34,742 nt of DNA, from assembly GCF_001949145.1 (NCBI RefSeq), contig NW_019091449.1, positions 166,774 to 201,515 of the forward strand, written 5' to 3'. Positions 13,171 to 30,790 of the stretch are shown piece by piece. The DNA comes from Acanthaster planci. Taxonomy: Eukaryota; Echinodermata; Asteroidea; Valvatida; Acanthasteridae. The notes beneath the pieces were generated by a model, which worked only from the letters and a program-made list of their open reading frames with translations, made no database searches and had not been told where the DNA came from. The stretch's first letter is position 1; every line of letters begins with the position of its first letter. A program made the translations under genes and the position numbers.

Positions 13171-13239
13171 AGATATGCATCACAACCAATTATATTGTTC
13201 ATTTAAATATAAATTTGAGAGTCTTATGTTGGTCTTATT

Positions 13240-13245
13240 TTTATT
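13240..13245 (-). terminator. Candidate poly(A) signal of ARRDC copy B
   Basis: AATAAA on the minus strand, about 70 bp downstream of the TAG at 13313-13315. Assigned from the hexamer and position only. Confidence 0.45.
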
Positions 13246-13312
13246 TTGTGGGGTCTTGTGATAGTCTCACCAAGTCCCAACTACAACACTGCTAGGGGCA
13301 GCTGCACGCCTG

Positions 13313-16300
13313 CTACCTAGCTGACAGGAGGGTAGACTGGCCCGTCGCTAGGCGGGTAAGCGGGCTGGCCCTGCTGGGTGGGTATGCGGGGTCCCAGGTT
13401 GGTGGTTGCACCGGCAGGTTGTAGGTTGGGTACTGAGGGGCAAACATGAGCTTCCCAAAGGTGTAGTCATAGCCACTCTTGCTGGGTATCTCCTGGGGTC
13501 CACCAACGGTTATCTCGTAGCTGGGGGGTGGCGGCAGGGGTGGGGCTGCAAACAAAATATTATTGATGAATACATATTTCAAAGTGCAAGGAAGTAGAGC
13601 TAAGTGCTCGGCAAAAACAAACATCTAAACAGAAAAAAAATTAATGTACTGATTAAGTAAAAAATTCCCAGTGTGAATTATGACCTGTGACTGCTGCAGA
13701 AATCTCCCTGAAAAAGGTGAATATTTTGAACAGATATAAAATGCAAAATATCCATCCAACTTTCAATGTTGTGGCCCCCTTGGAACAAACTTGTATTTTG
13801 TCTTTTGCCTTTAATAAAGAAGGGTATTTGAATATTTTTAGGTAACTCACAATGTAACATAAATTACAGTCTTGTGGTGATAAAAAAAACTGACTTCAGC
13901 ACTTATGCACATAAGTAACAGCAATGTGAATCAGATCTACGGTAGGAAGGATTTTAAAAGCGCCACCTCCCATGAGGGAAATCAGACTGAAAAAAACCCA
14001 AAATGGGTACCGCAGCAATAATGCCTATGATCTCTTAAAAGTGTGCCCAAGAATTTGTTGCAGAGCCAAATTTCAAATGTTTCTCAGGGCAGCATGCCCC
14101 TTGACACTTCACCCCGGTGGAAATTTGGTATGCACAGGTATCTTTAACACCCTTCGAATATGAGCCCTACTCCTGTCAAAATCTGGATTTGACTGTGTTA
14201 GTATTGACCAAAGAAGTGACTTACCGCTGTCAATGCTGGATGGCTGATTAATCACCACTGCTGAAGGGTCCCCATACATAGGTTGGTGCAAGGGGACCGT
14301 TCCTATAGTGACCGGCAGCATCACGTGAGCATCTAGTGGGGTGTTGCTGATATCCCCTTCAAACTGTCGGCCACAAAGAGTGAAACAAGATCAGCGAGGA
14401 TGCAATCTGGGTCACGTGAATCGATCCCTCTCACATCAAGATGATGTGGGTTTTGTCCTCATTCAGTTTAAAATTCATGACACAAACTAATGAATATGCA
14501 AGGCTCTTCAAAGAAGTCTGCATAGCTTCACCTTTATAGCTTTATCTAACTAGATGTGTGCACTTGAATCAGGAATTTCCTATGCCCATAATATATAGGG
14601 GATGACTTTGGCGGCAAATGCTGAACACAGGGCCATGTGACCTCTGTACTTGCCCCTACACTTGAGTGATTACCCACTGAACTCACTCAACATCCATATA
14701 CAACTCCATGGAGGTTGAGTGTGTACGAAGCCCTAGAGCAGCCATGGGCCATGGCTATGTGTCGTAGCAAAAATCGTTTTGTGACACTATGTCAGACTTA
14801 CAAAAAAGCAACGGTGTGGAAAAAAAAGTCACACACATCTTGAACAAGTGGCCTTACCGAGGGTAAGCGTTTGCATAATCCAACTTTGTTACGGACTGTG
14901 GCTTTGGAATCGTCATTTCAACACGATAATACTTTGGGTTCAAAACACTTTGGCACCTGGGGTAAGTACGTTGCAGAATAATACCACAAGCAAGTGGTTG
15001 ATGGTTGGGTAAACAGTTAGGGGTGTGTTGGTGAAGTGGGCGGTTGATGGGGGGGGGTATGGTTGGCTTTCAACAACATACCTGCACCACATACTCGATC
15101 CGGATGATGTTGCAGCCCTGAGGGCCGGTAGGAGGGATCGGGGGAATCAACAGGGGCTTCCAGTCCAACCGAGCCACCTCTCCTCCCCTGCATCCGGGGG
15201 CCTTCTCCTTGATGATGGTGTAAGATCGACTGCAGCGATGCCCACCATTTGAGAGGTACAAGACTACCTGAAAAGGGAAAATATGACCCAACATTTCAAA
15301 AATTCAGCTAATTGCTGGACATAAGCACAAGATAAAATACTAGACTCCAAGGGTACACATGTACATTTAAACATACACAAATTGTACAATAATGCATCAT
15401 GTACATGTACCTGAGCATGGTTTACATGTGGATCTTGGGAGCCATCTTGAAAATCATACCCGGAAAATTTGGAAAGTGCCCATCAAAGGATTTTCTAAGA
15501 TTATTGCTGATATCATGAACTAATATTTGTTAAAATTTTTTGTATAATTTGCGGTCAAAGGTCATTTTGTTCAGTAGTTTTTCTGCCCATCATGCCGTGA
15601 ATTTTGCAGGTCAACTTACTATCATTCCTATCTGTGAGGGTCGGTTGCAAAATTACGTTGAATTGACATGGAATGACCCAAACGTGATGTTCCCTTTCAA
15701 CGCACAATGCCTTGGGGCCTTGTTAAAATCTGAAAGGTGCTTTATAAGCAATCAGTGGTATAACGTATCAAAAAAGGGTCAGATGCTGTGACTCTTTTGT
15801 AAATTGTTACCAGGAATTCCCTACTGATTCGCGGACGCACCTGGATGAGTTTGACTGTGAGATTAACAATGTCTCGGCTGGAGTTGTTCTCCACTGTTCC
15901 CGAGATGTAGATACTCTCTCCTGGCACGTAGGCGCTCTTATCGGTAGAGGCTTTGGTAAGGATGGGCCCCGTGGCGCAGCACAGGCAGCAGACAGTATTG
16001 GAGGACTCCCGGTGTACAGGGTACTGCAGAGAGGCCAAAAATGTAAAAACAGTCCAGGACCCCAGAGAAAAGACCCTCCAGGTACAGGAGCGAACCAATG
16101 AAATTTTTACAAAAGTGCAGCCTGGCCTGGGAATTGAGCCCAGAACTACAACGGTGAGAGGTAAGTGCCTTCCAAATCAGTCAATAATGTCACTTTTAAA
16201 AAGACTGTTCACTGACACAGCCTTCCGCTTTCAATGAGTGGGGTCAATCCTGTCAATTGGATCAGTAATTATGCACACTATCAGCTCACCCTCGCATTGG

Positions 16301-19300
16301 GCATGGCATTCAGGTCAATGGGGATACCGATCACCGTGAACAGCCTCTCCGTCCGGTGGTCAAACTTCCATGGCCGGTCAATCTTACAGGACACCTTGTA
16401 GCGGATCCAGCCAGTGTGGGACTCGAACGGGAATGGTAGCGGCCTGTTTGGGATCTGGAAGGAGAATGGAAAGTGATGCTCGCCGGACTCCAGACACATC
16501 CTTGTTGCTGTTGTGTCCTCTTTTCCTAAAAAAAAAGGCACATTATAATAGGCTGAGTAACTGAGTACAGTGAACCACATAAAAGCAAAGTAGGGCCACT
16601 TTACTTGACAAAACTATCGCTCAGTTTCAATATGGTGAACATGAGTTTTCTGGTACTTCAGCAGAACACGTTAAGCTCTCAAATCAAATTCCAAAAGTAG
16701 TTGACTGATGTACGCTCAAATGTAAATTGTGGAAACACAGCCATGATTTTGTCCACTGTAAACTTGCAAAACCGTTTTCTGAGACGTTGTATTGTGAATC
16801 GCTCCAATTGTTAAAGGCCCCATAAAAGGACTTGCAATAGATTACACTACAATGCTGAATGTTATACTGATTCAGATCATACATTTTTGACCTGCTATAA
16901 ATCTTTTAACCATCTGAATGTCTTGTGTTCACGTCCTACACAAGAAATGGCATTCTCTTCTACCTTCGTCGACAGACAGATGAAAAGTAGATTTTTGAAG
17001 ATATCACTGAGCACATGATCATACCCTTTCCCAAACAGATTAAATTTTCTTTGAAGTAGACTTCATGTCCGTAGTATGACCTCCTTTTATCGTCACTTCC
17101 CTCAGACCAATGGGTGTGGGCGATACCTTTGAAGGAAATTTTTATACCTGTAAAATAAAAGAGGAAATCTCCATTACAATTTAGCCCGGAGGGCAAGTGC
17201 ATAACATTCACAACACCACAATGAAATGAAAGGAAGGCGGTCAAATTCACAAGGGGCGGGGCATGGCATGATAGAGGGGGAGGGGAAGGTGTAAGTGTCA
17301 GTCTGGGATTCATTTTCATCAGCACGTTTTCTGGGCGTCCTGAGATGCACTGCGCATCTGCACACCTCCTGTTCTTTAATGACACATTTGAACTCACTTT
17401 GAGCTTGACTTCTAAGGTATGAAGACGCAATAATAGGGCCAGCAAATGCCATTTAAGGGTAAGAAAAGCCAGTTATGAGTTTTTGTGATAATTTGCATCA
17501 TCCGATCACTTTAGGATCTTTATGTTACTTTAGGATTGAGGGTTATGTTGAATTTATTTGGTCATACGAATTCAAACCGTTTGAGCCTTGTATTATGATT
17601 TCACCTTGTTAATGTTATTAAGTTTCCTGGAAAATTATTCCGGTCATATTGTTTTGTTCATTTAGGTCACTTAGAGACACAACCTGATGTAATAACCTAT
17701 CCAGGGACAAATAATGCTGGTCCAAGGCGTGAACGGTAGGACATTTTCCTAGGAATATTCTGTATAAGGCTATCATATCAGTCCTTCAGATTAGTTTAGA
17801 TTCCTCTTTGTAGTTGATTGTTAACCTAGGAAGTCTCTATTTTGTCTCAGTGTACATGTACGTTAATTAAGTGATCATTAATAAGAGAACCTCTCTTATT
17901 TGTCAAGTGAACTTACTTACGTAGTCCACTTCTTTCGGTGTTTTGTACTCTCGGAAAATGCAAATACATGTATGCAAGTGTCTTTCGTAAAAGTTATGGT
18001 TTGTTTCTCTAAACTCTTCTTGGTTTTCACGGTGATTTGGAATTTCAACAACAGAATAAACATCGGTGCTGCAAACATCAGTTGGATCGTCGCGTCCGTT
18101 ACTTTGTCAAACAATGACCAGCCCCCTTTGTGTACTTCAGTGTGCTATAGAGGGTGTCCCCACTTTCCCAAGGGAGCACTCAGTAGGTTTCAATACTTAC
18201 TTGGGTGTGAACACAGGTTAATTGGAAGGCAGAGGCATATGTGTATATGTACATGACAAGTAAAATCCCGTCACATCCAATCAAGTCTCCCCTGGGCAAT
18301 ATGCTTTTTTCATTTAACCCTAACAGTAACAGCTTTGCACAAAATTTTGCTTGCAGTACTTTGTACTACAAAAAACTAAGCAGTAGTCTGAGCCTGAAGG
18401 ACCTAGCACTACAGATTACTACTTCTGGCTAAGTTACTTCCATTGTTACTTGTACAGAGAACAATAAAGCCATACACTCATAGTGCCACAGTACTGTATG
18501 GTACATTGTCTTATCTATTGTATTTGATGGCTTCAGAGAAAAATAAGGTTATGTCCTCTTGCAAGCGACAGGGCCGAGTACTACATTTTCACTACTATTA
18601 GTATTTTGTAGTATTTAGGTCTGTTAGGGTTAATGATAGAAAAGCAGCATTTCAAGGCTATTCAATTTGCCTTCCTTCCTGCAGCATCCAAAAATCTACC
18701 TTCTTACCTCAAAATGCCACAAAACCAAGATATTCCCAAATTATTGGGCCCCCTACACAACCCAAGAAATTTTGGCCTCCCATCCTTGTCTGCTGGTTAA
18801 TGAAAAGGATTTCAAAAGTTGACGTAGTTGCTAGGAGTGAACCTGTAGTTATATGATGATATTTCCCCCAAATATTGACATTATTTTTGAAATAATTGAC
18901 AGATGGATGGATGAAGCTTGGGCCGCTTCCTCAGGTAGGCTATTCCATGTACCGACCACGAAATGTGTAAAAATTCTACTTCTTCCCACAGGGCATGTAG
19001 GGTCAATATTGCTGCTTATAAAGGTTGTAAAGTTAGTCATACAAACTCCCTTTTGCCTCCTCTAAATTTGGAGGGTTTGGTGGCCGGGGTCGCGTATGGG
19101 ATGGGAGCACAAGATGGTGGTCCTGAGCCAATAATCTTCAGGAATTATAAACAGAGAGGAAGTTCTGATGAATTATGCGAAATTAAAATTGCCTCCCAAA
19201 GAAAGCATACAGTTTTGGGACTTACCTCTGACATTGCCTTTTTCTCCTCGCAGTACAAGCCTGATGAAGCCTTTGACGACGTCTCCTGACCTGAACACAT

Positions 19301-19352
19301 CCACGTTGTCCCCATCAAAGACCACCTCAAATACCTGTAGTTTGCCGGTCAT
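13313..19352 (-). CDS. ARRDC3-like: Arrestin domain-containing protein (alpha-arrestin, ARRDC2/3/4-like), copy B
   Basis: Seven coding exons (minus strand, 5' to 3'): 19352-19226, 17147-17025, 16525-16290, 16023-15841, 15267-15082, 14363-14225, 13545-13313. They sum to 1227 nt, or 408 aa plus TAG. Exons 2-6 (123, 236, 183, 186 and 139 nt) equal those of copy A exactly. Exon 1 is one codon longer and exon 7 longer by 66 nt. The protein has paired arrestin N and C domains, the linker cluster TVCCLCC (172-178), YVPGES, and PPLPPPPSY in the tail with PPSY at 338-341. After the shared YPTYNLP stretch its tail extends into a Ser/Thr/Arg-rich end (RASPLTRLATGQSTLLSAR). Exon 5 matches copy A at 39 of 62 residues. 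Expected role: adaptor linking membrane cargo to NEDD4-type ligases. The same-strand order and matching exon structure show an old tandem duplication. Intron 1 (2.1 kb) holds a retrotransposon remnant. Confidence 0.94.
18849..19040 (-). pseudogene. Remnant of a non-LTR retrotransposon ORF2 C-terminus
   Basis: The minus-strand translation contains RSRIFTHFVVGTWNSLPEEA followed by AASS-like spacing. This resembles the FxxRVVxxWNSLPxEVVxAxS block downstream of the reverse transcriptase domain in CR1/Jockey-type LINE proteins. Only this short piece survives. It lies inside intron 1 of ARRDC copy B, in the same orientation as the gene. The assignment rests on one motif. Confidence 0.45.
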
Positions 19353-19405
19353 GGCTCAGGTTGATCCTTTGGAAGATTCAGAATGTACTTGAGAAGAGTG
19401 TTACT
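19353..19405 (-). other. Probable 5' UTR exon start of ARRDC copy B
   Basis: On the minus strand a strong polypyrimidine-AG (TTTCTTTCACCTGTAG) ends at 19404, leaving 51 nt of leader before the ATG at 19352-19350. As in copy A, this suggests an upstream non-coding exon, which I could not locate. Confidence 0.45.
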
Positions 19406-20765
19406 ACAGGTGAAAGAAAAATGGTCCGCGTTGTTTAGATAAATTTTGTCAACAACATTCATTTGTGCAATGCTGAAAGTTTAAAATTAGGCTTTGTTGG
19501 GCAAAAGTAAAGGAATTTAATGTTTCAAACAGTCCTTGGTTGTTAGAAAAGCAACACAGCAAAGAGTATAAAATCATAGACAAATCCTCCACAAATAACT
19601 CAGAAACTGTTAGAGAACTGTGGCAAAATCCCAACCACAGTCCTTCCCAATCTCTCTGTCGTCATTCGTCAGTTCCCAATTGTCACCCAAGATAATGAAA
19701 ATCATTCTTCAAGTCCTACCTACATCACGTACATTTAATACTGGACAGCTCCTTGTGAATGTAGGTCAAAGTTGTGACGTAACACAATGTGAACCATGAA
19801 ATAAAAAAGTGCATCATGAGCAGACCAAGACAAGTGAAAAGGGCTAGCCGCTCTTTGAGTATGTGTACATTGGCTTTTGACAGTACAACACAAACATGAT
19901 TGATCAAACACGTCCAAATGCTAAAAAAGGCAATGTACAGTCTTTGTTACTTGGACAGTGAAGGAATCTTCTTTTTCCTTCTTCCATGCTCAGACTAATG
20001 CAAGACTGAACTGACTTGGAGGAGATAGGTTTACAGGCTTTGCCATATCACATGGACATCACTTATTTCCCTTTTGCGGTGCTCTTTTAAGTCATTAGAA
20101 TGTGAAAACAGAAAATGTCAAATTTAGCAGTGAAAATATTAAATCATTTACTTAAAAAACAATTGTTCAGACTAGTCTCATTGGGTTTGTACACAGGGTG
20201 GCAATCAAGTGATGTCCGTGTACAGAACTCTTTCCCCGCATGCCCAGGCTGAGTTTGGACACAATTATTATGACGACCGGAAACCTCCGAAACAGCCTGA
20301 AACTGGAAAGCAAATAACTTAGCCATGTTAGCTTGTCAAGCCTGCCTGGCATACCATGTGGAAGGCCTGGTAGGTATGGCGAAATCTAGCAGGCACGTCC
20401 ACCCTGTTAAGTGTTAATGTCTGTATCATGAACTTGGCTAAGCAGCTAAGCATTTGGATAACGCACTTTATTTACCACGTCATCCTGCATATGCATACAC
20501 AACCACATAACTCACATAATGTAGGCCCTATACAATCTTCAGTTTACATTTTGCAGCACTACACCGTAGACGTTATGTACATGTACGTATAAACGTAGGC
20601 CACACAGTTCTGTCTTAAAAAAACTTGACCGCATGTGTGCCACTGATCTCTATAATAAAACCAGTGATGTGTGCTATTATTATTAATAATTATCATATCA
20701 TTGAGATCAGTAATGTGTGCGCGAGAGCTGCAGCGCCCTCACTTGTCTAAGGTAGATGTGATAAT
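19406..20765. other. Divergent intergenic region between ARRDC-B and NDUFS7
   Basis: No coding gene is seen. From about 19935 to 20330 the sequence aligns with 31208-31750 upstream of the second NDUFS7 copy (shared TTACTTGGACA, TAGCAGTGAAA, TTGTACACAGGGT, GGAAACCT). It is therefore part of the duplicated unit. The stretch 20719-20764 (GAGCTGCAGCGCCCTCA, TTGTCTAAGGT) matches the proximal 5' region of the second copy and is probably NDUFS7 promoter DNA. Confidence 0.6.
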
Positions 20766-20840
20766 GTTACGCCCCAACTTTAACATAAGTCCCAACTACA
20801 GTTGGGTCCGTCCCAACTAGAGTGCTCAACGGTTGGGCGG

Positions 20841-20887
20841 GCCCACTGATCTCATAGAGATCACTGATCTCATAGAGATCAGTGGGC
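20841..20887. repeat. Palindromic GATCTCATAGAGATC cluster
   Basis: GCCCACTGATCTC at the left pairs with GAGATCAGTGGGC at the right, and the 15-bp unit GATCTCATAGAGATC occurs twice between them. The cluster sits at the border of the nested insertion in the transposon. A related ATTGAGATCAGTAATG lies at 20699-20714. Confidence 0.7.
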
Positions 20888-21109
20888 GGGCCGCGTATTC
20901 ATTTTCCCTGGGAAATGGAAGGTAAGGGTGATTACAATAAAATGGGCGTACTTAATCGTTGCGCATGCGTTTTTCATCTAGGAAGGTTAGGGGTACAGTC
21001 CACTAGTTCAAGCCCCATTGAAAACAATGTAAATCAGCACAGTTCAGGGCCCAATAATCATGCATAACAACATCCCTGAAATTTCTGAAACACAAAATAA
21101 ATTATTGTC

Positions 21110-21495
21110 TGGTCACCAATCTTTCAGTTTCTTTTCATTTTGGGTGGTTTAACCAATTACATTTTCAGTTATTCCCACAAAGCAAAATCACCCCCCGAAA
21201 AGTGATTTTTCCGAAGTCTGATTGCACTGAGACATTTTTCAAGTGGCAACCCTCAACTTGAACAGGCCTTCTCGGGCACTTAGGACCATTTTTCAACTGT
21301 ATTTTCAAGTTAGCCATTCTGCTCTCATATGAAAGCTCAAAGACCCAGGGAGTTGATAGAGGCAACAATTTTCACAATCTCACATTTTCAGGGGCAAACA
21401 ATCTCCTTTTTCAAAAGATACTGCTGGGGCACTTTTAATGCTAATTGAGCAGGCCAGAAATTCTCACTTGAATGAGTGGTCTGCACCCTTTGGCG
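21110..21495 (-). repeat. Interspersed repeat, inverted relative to 31925-32300
   Basis: The reverse complement aligns with 31925-32300: AAAGGGTGCAGACCA, GCATTAAAAGTGCCCC, GGGTCTTTGAGCTTTCATAT and GGGTTGCCACTTGAAAAATG are shared. It lies within the nested insertion of the transposon above. The two copies flank NDUFS7 copy 1 in opposite orientation. Non-coding; possibly a SINE body. Confidence 0.75.
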
Positions 21496-22087
21496 CAATT
21501 ATCATAATGGTGTACACGAACGTTTATAAAGTACATGTATATAAGACACAGCAAAATTGCCTTTCTAACCGACTCGCACGGTAGCGCCTATTAGAATAAC
21601 CAACAAGCCGAGGGTCCGAGTCTACAGGTAGCAATGTTTTTTCCTTGGTGTGGAATTAGTTGGTTGGAGGATGTTTTTATAATAGGAAAGTACAGCCCGA
21701 TATTTACCTTAGCACGTAAGTTTATAAGTGTCCACTAACCTGATAAAGTTTGCAGTTAACCCACCCCACCCGTATTTGATAATTACCCCCTTAAACCTTC
21801 CTAGGAAAAAAAATTCCCGGGCCGGCCCAACTGCAGCACAGAGGTCTATCGTGCATGTGTCCAGCATGTGCAAAAGTCATATTCATTGTTTACAGTGTCA
21901 CGCCATAGATGAAGTGCCATATTTTAGATGAATTGTGTCAAGCGTAAGGTGCATAAACTTGATCAACGTTGAGAAAATTTCTATAGAAATTGGTCAACAA
22001 TAGTTCAGTTGGGCCAGCCCAACTGCAGCACTAGAATTGGGACTGTCTGACCAATAGTTGGGACAGACGCTACAATTGGGGCGTAAC

Positions 22088-22096
22088 AATTACAAA

Positions 22097-22103
<7 letters not shown>
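22088..22103 (+). promoter_or_regulatory. ACAAAATGGCG start-codon context of NDUFS7, possible YY1-type site
   Basis: ATTACAAAATGGCGTTGCAC is identical at 22089-22108 and 32413-32432. AAAATGGCG fits the core of the YY1 motif (AANATGGCG), which in many animal respiratory and housekeeping genes overlaps the initiator ATG. The sequence match is visible; use by a YY1 orthologue is inference. Confidence 0.4.
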
Positions 22104-27910
<5,807 letters not shown>

Positions 27911-30209
27911 ATCAGCCCTTGGACCAGACCTAACGGACCTAGCAGTGTGGTCAGAAAGACGGCCTGGGCCCAATAGGTTGACTTTGCCAACCACAGAACT
28001 GGACACCACTCACACATCACATTTGGCACTGAGTTTGTAAGCACAGAAGCTGTAACGGAAACGCAGCGTGGAAACTCCTTGCTACTGTGAAGAATGTATA
28101 TTCAATTACATTTATATCGTCAACTCTTTGTAAAAAGCACTCTTGTAACAAAAAAGTGTTATAAGGCTCCCCAAAAAAGTCTCCGATTTCTGGTTTCCGC
28201 GCGCATCACCGTAGACCAGTGCGTTGGCAAAATAATTTTTTTTTAAATTTTCATAAAACGTTTCCAAAAGCTGCCAAACTTAATTGATCGGCAGGAATTC
28301 TGCAACCACGTAATTTTAATGTGTTTTGGATGGGTGGGGTTGAGTAATATGTACAGTGAAGGAATCCCCCAGGCCTCCATATATTTCAGTCGGGCACTCT
28401 TATCAGATGACGTCATTCGTGTATCTTTACACGAAGGCCGTGTCTGAATCAGTTGGCTGCGGCTTGATATTATGGATGATTCTACGGGAACTGACCGTGG
28501 ATGCTACCAAATACTTGGTGCAATTTCCAGCCGTAGCCAATTGATTCGGACCCTGCCTACGTCTGTGACCAAGACAAATGAAGTGGTCTTACGTCCTGCT
28601 TACGTATACAAATTGAAAATGCTTTTAAGCAACCAAACCGTGAGGGGCCAGTCTATTTCAGTGTTGGTGAGGCAGTGGTGGTACATACACATGCATTGCA
28701 TGCAGTGGCGATGGACATTGCGTTATGACCACCATACATGTAACAACTCATGCACCGTCACTTGCCAAGAACAGGTAGATTAGAGCGAGAGGAGATTTTA
28801 TTTTCTGAGCTGAATTTTGTCCCCAGTATTTTATATGCAACTTGTTTCTTCTAAGCTAAAACAGGAAACAATGTGCACAGTATGTCATTTACCTTATGAG
28901 CATTTTATTTTTTAGTTTGCCTCTGGAGGTGAACTGCTTGTTTCCTCTAAGCTGAAGCAGAGAAGAATGCGCAAAGAATGTCATATACCGCTACCTCATG
29001 AAAATTTCAGTTAAGGAAACTGGAGCTGAACATTTATTTTTCACATTTAATTTTTCCATGGTTGTGCTACTGTATTTTAACAAGCTCAATCTTGCCAAGA
29101 ATAGAAGCCTCTTGTTTGAGTGAGATGACTGAAACCATCACCTCTTGTCATATTTCATGGTCTTTTTATTAATTCAAAGTTGTTAATTCACACTTCTCAT
29201 AGTAACAAGGCCATGTGCTCTAAAGTATATATGTGCATGTACTTCACTTCCAAGGGGAAAAAAAAAACCCGCGTCACTGCACCACATTTGGACCAAGCCC
29301 ATGACCAGAAACCAGACTTTTTTTTGGGGGGGGGCCTTTTTTTAAGTTACAGGTCTCCTGAGTGTTTTTGTTTTTCTGTGTGTTTCCAGTCCTTTTACAA
29401 CAGAGTTCTGATAGTCATAAGGTAATTTGACTAGTCTTGACTTTAAACAGAATATATTTTGTCGGCGGAGTCACGACATTTAGGCCCAAGAATGAGAGAG
29501 CTTGACAGATTGGAAATGCCCGTGGAAAGAGAATTCTGGTGTTGATCACCAACTAAATATGTGATATACGGTATGCCCGACTGGTCCTCTGTACACTGCC
29601 ACTTTTAAAATATTTTACACTTATTCCAAAGACAAAATAATAAAGAACTATGTGAGCGTGGCCATGTGCGTCAATGTTGTTTGATAGTGACATACAGAGA
29701 AGTATGTTTTTTAAAACATGCTACTAGTTTTCTATGGCTTAATTTGAAGTTTTTCTCAATTTATGTGTGGTAACAATGACCCTCAAGAGTTTTTGTGGCT
29801 AGAAAGTCCGCACTGAAGCAAAGTTCACAGGTTCATGAGTAGACTCGACATCCTGGTTCTGTATTTATTGAAATTGAGAAGCATATCTTGTGCTTCTTAC
29901 GAAAAGAAATTTGGTGATAATCAGGAGTCCTGTTTGCTCAAGCTAAGTTATGTTAGGTCTTGAGTTTTGACAGACATTCATGTATTTGATGCAGATGGTC
30001 ATTTACATTGTAAATAGTAGATATTTTTGATGTACAATCGAGATTGCAATGAACAGTTTTCTCAAGTTGCTCTATTTTTTTAGATTTTGAAGGTTTCCTG
30101 TCTTTAGTCTGTATGATAAAGCATGTCCAAACCTTAAAATCCCATTGATGGCTCATCACAAAGTGTGTAAAATAGTTTATTAAATTCTTATTGATTTTGA
30201 CTTATTATG
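27911..30209. other. 3' flank of NDUFS7 copy 1 and intergenic DNA
   Basis: No second gene is recognised. No AATAAA is found close to the NDUFS7 stop, so the poly(A) site is not placed. The stretch contains a diverged direct repeat (28841-28909 and 28937-29008, offset 96 bp, sharing CTTGTTTCYTCTAAGCT and AATGTCAT). Around 28430-28560, GTGTCTGAATCAGTTGGCTG pairs imperfectly with CAGCCGTAGCCAATTGATTC. Confidence 0.5.
28841..29008. repeat. Diverged tandem direct repeat, two units of about 96 bp
   Basis: Unit one starts CTTGTTTCTTCTAAGCTAAA and unit two CTTGTTTCCTCTAAGCTGAA. Both continue through a GAAxAATG stretch and TATGTCAT-like or AATGTCAT words to a TCATGAA or TTATGAG end. Non-coding. Confidence 0.55.
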
Positions 30210-30475
30210 AGAGTAACTAAACACAAAAAATGAAATTCAATTGACAATTACATAAAGAAAAAAAATTTAACGGTGCTTATTTAATGTTTTTTGTGTTAAC
30301 CAACCATGTCATGTCTTCTCATATTTTATTTCACAGATCACGAATAAGGTTACCTTTAAATTATATAGAAACCTGAAAGTAATCAATATCCACTGAAATA
30401 AATCAATGATTCAGTATGTGGTAAAACCCTGGAGTCTGGCCGGCAAAATTTCACGTGACTGCGTATGGACAGTAA
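30210..30475. repeat. Interspersed repeat, second member
   Basis: Partner of 7160-7434 in the same orientation. The last 100 bp are nearly identical, while the first 100 bp are more diverged and A-rich. No terminal inverted repeat seen. Confidence 0.7.
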
Positions 30476-30790
30476 CTATAGTCACAAAGGAAATGTGACA
30501 TAAAATGCATAGACTATAATTTACAGAAAAATATACCACACACAGGAACGCTCCGTGGAACTTAGAGTTTCATACACGGACGACACTAAGTTTCCCATAA
30601 AATGTTATCATAGACGTCAGAAAGTGATCACGTGTCCCAAAAAGTGAAATTATTAAGCTGAGAAAATTCCGAAGCAATTACTGAGAAAACACTGAAATTT
30701 TTGAGACACGTCTCATGGGTTTGTGCTCTTGGAATCGAGTTTTGTCCATTATGTGGAACACTTTCCTATTAGTGGACAAACACACACACA

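Larger units (their letters stand above)
6815..13239. other. Intergenic region between ARRDC copies A and B
   Basis: About 6.4 kb with no gene I can recognise. It should contain the promoter and any non-coding first exon of copy A. It holds interspersed repeats (7160-7434, 8165-8345, 9137-9311) and a minisatellite at the right edge. At 10310-10380 the word GAACCGAACCAA recurs. Longer open frames here (126 codons at 9651-10031 and 114 at 10788-11132, both minus) resemble no family I know and have no exon-like flanks. Confidence 0.5.
20766..22087 (-). mobile_element. TIR transposon (MITE) with nested insertion, ending 9 bp before the NDUFS7 ATG
   Basis: The ends are GTTACGCCCCAA at 20766 and TTGGGGCGTAAC ending at 22087, a perfect 12-bp inverted repeat flanked by AAT on both sides. 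Subterminal palindromes of the CCCAACT...AGTTGGG type follow. Read on the minus strand, the right part aligns through GACCTCTGTGCTGCAGTTGGG with the 328-bp element at 34211-34538, which is a complete member. Alignment then breaks near 21820 and resumes near 20835, so about 1 kb was inserted into an older element. The insertion falls in the NDUFS7 leader; the second copy has no insertion at this point. Confidence 0.8.

Noticed and set aside
12936-13295. Overlapping open frames of 75-118 codons on both strands
   Set aside because: Produced by the 12-bp period of the minisatellite; all have repeat-driven, low-complexity translations.
16105-16175. tRNA-like sequence in an ARRDC-B intron (B-box-like GGGCTCAATTCCC on the minus strand)
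   Set aside because: No cloverleaf could be folded with an acceptor stem; at best a SINE fragment, with too little to call.
21550-21635. Possible tRNA or SINE head (GGTAGCGCC then GGGTCCGAGTCT)
   Set aside because: Box spacing is plausible but stems do not pair well, and it is not clearly joined to the neighbouring repeat body.
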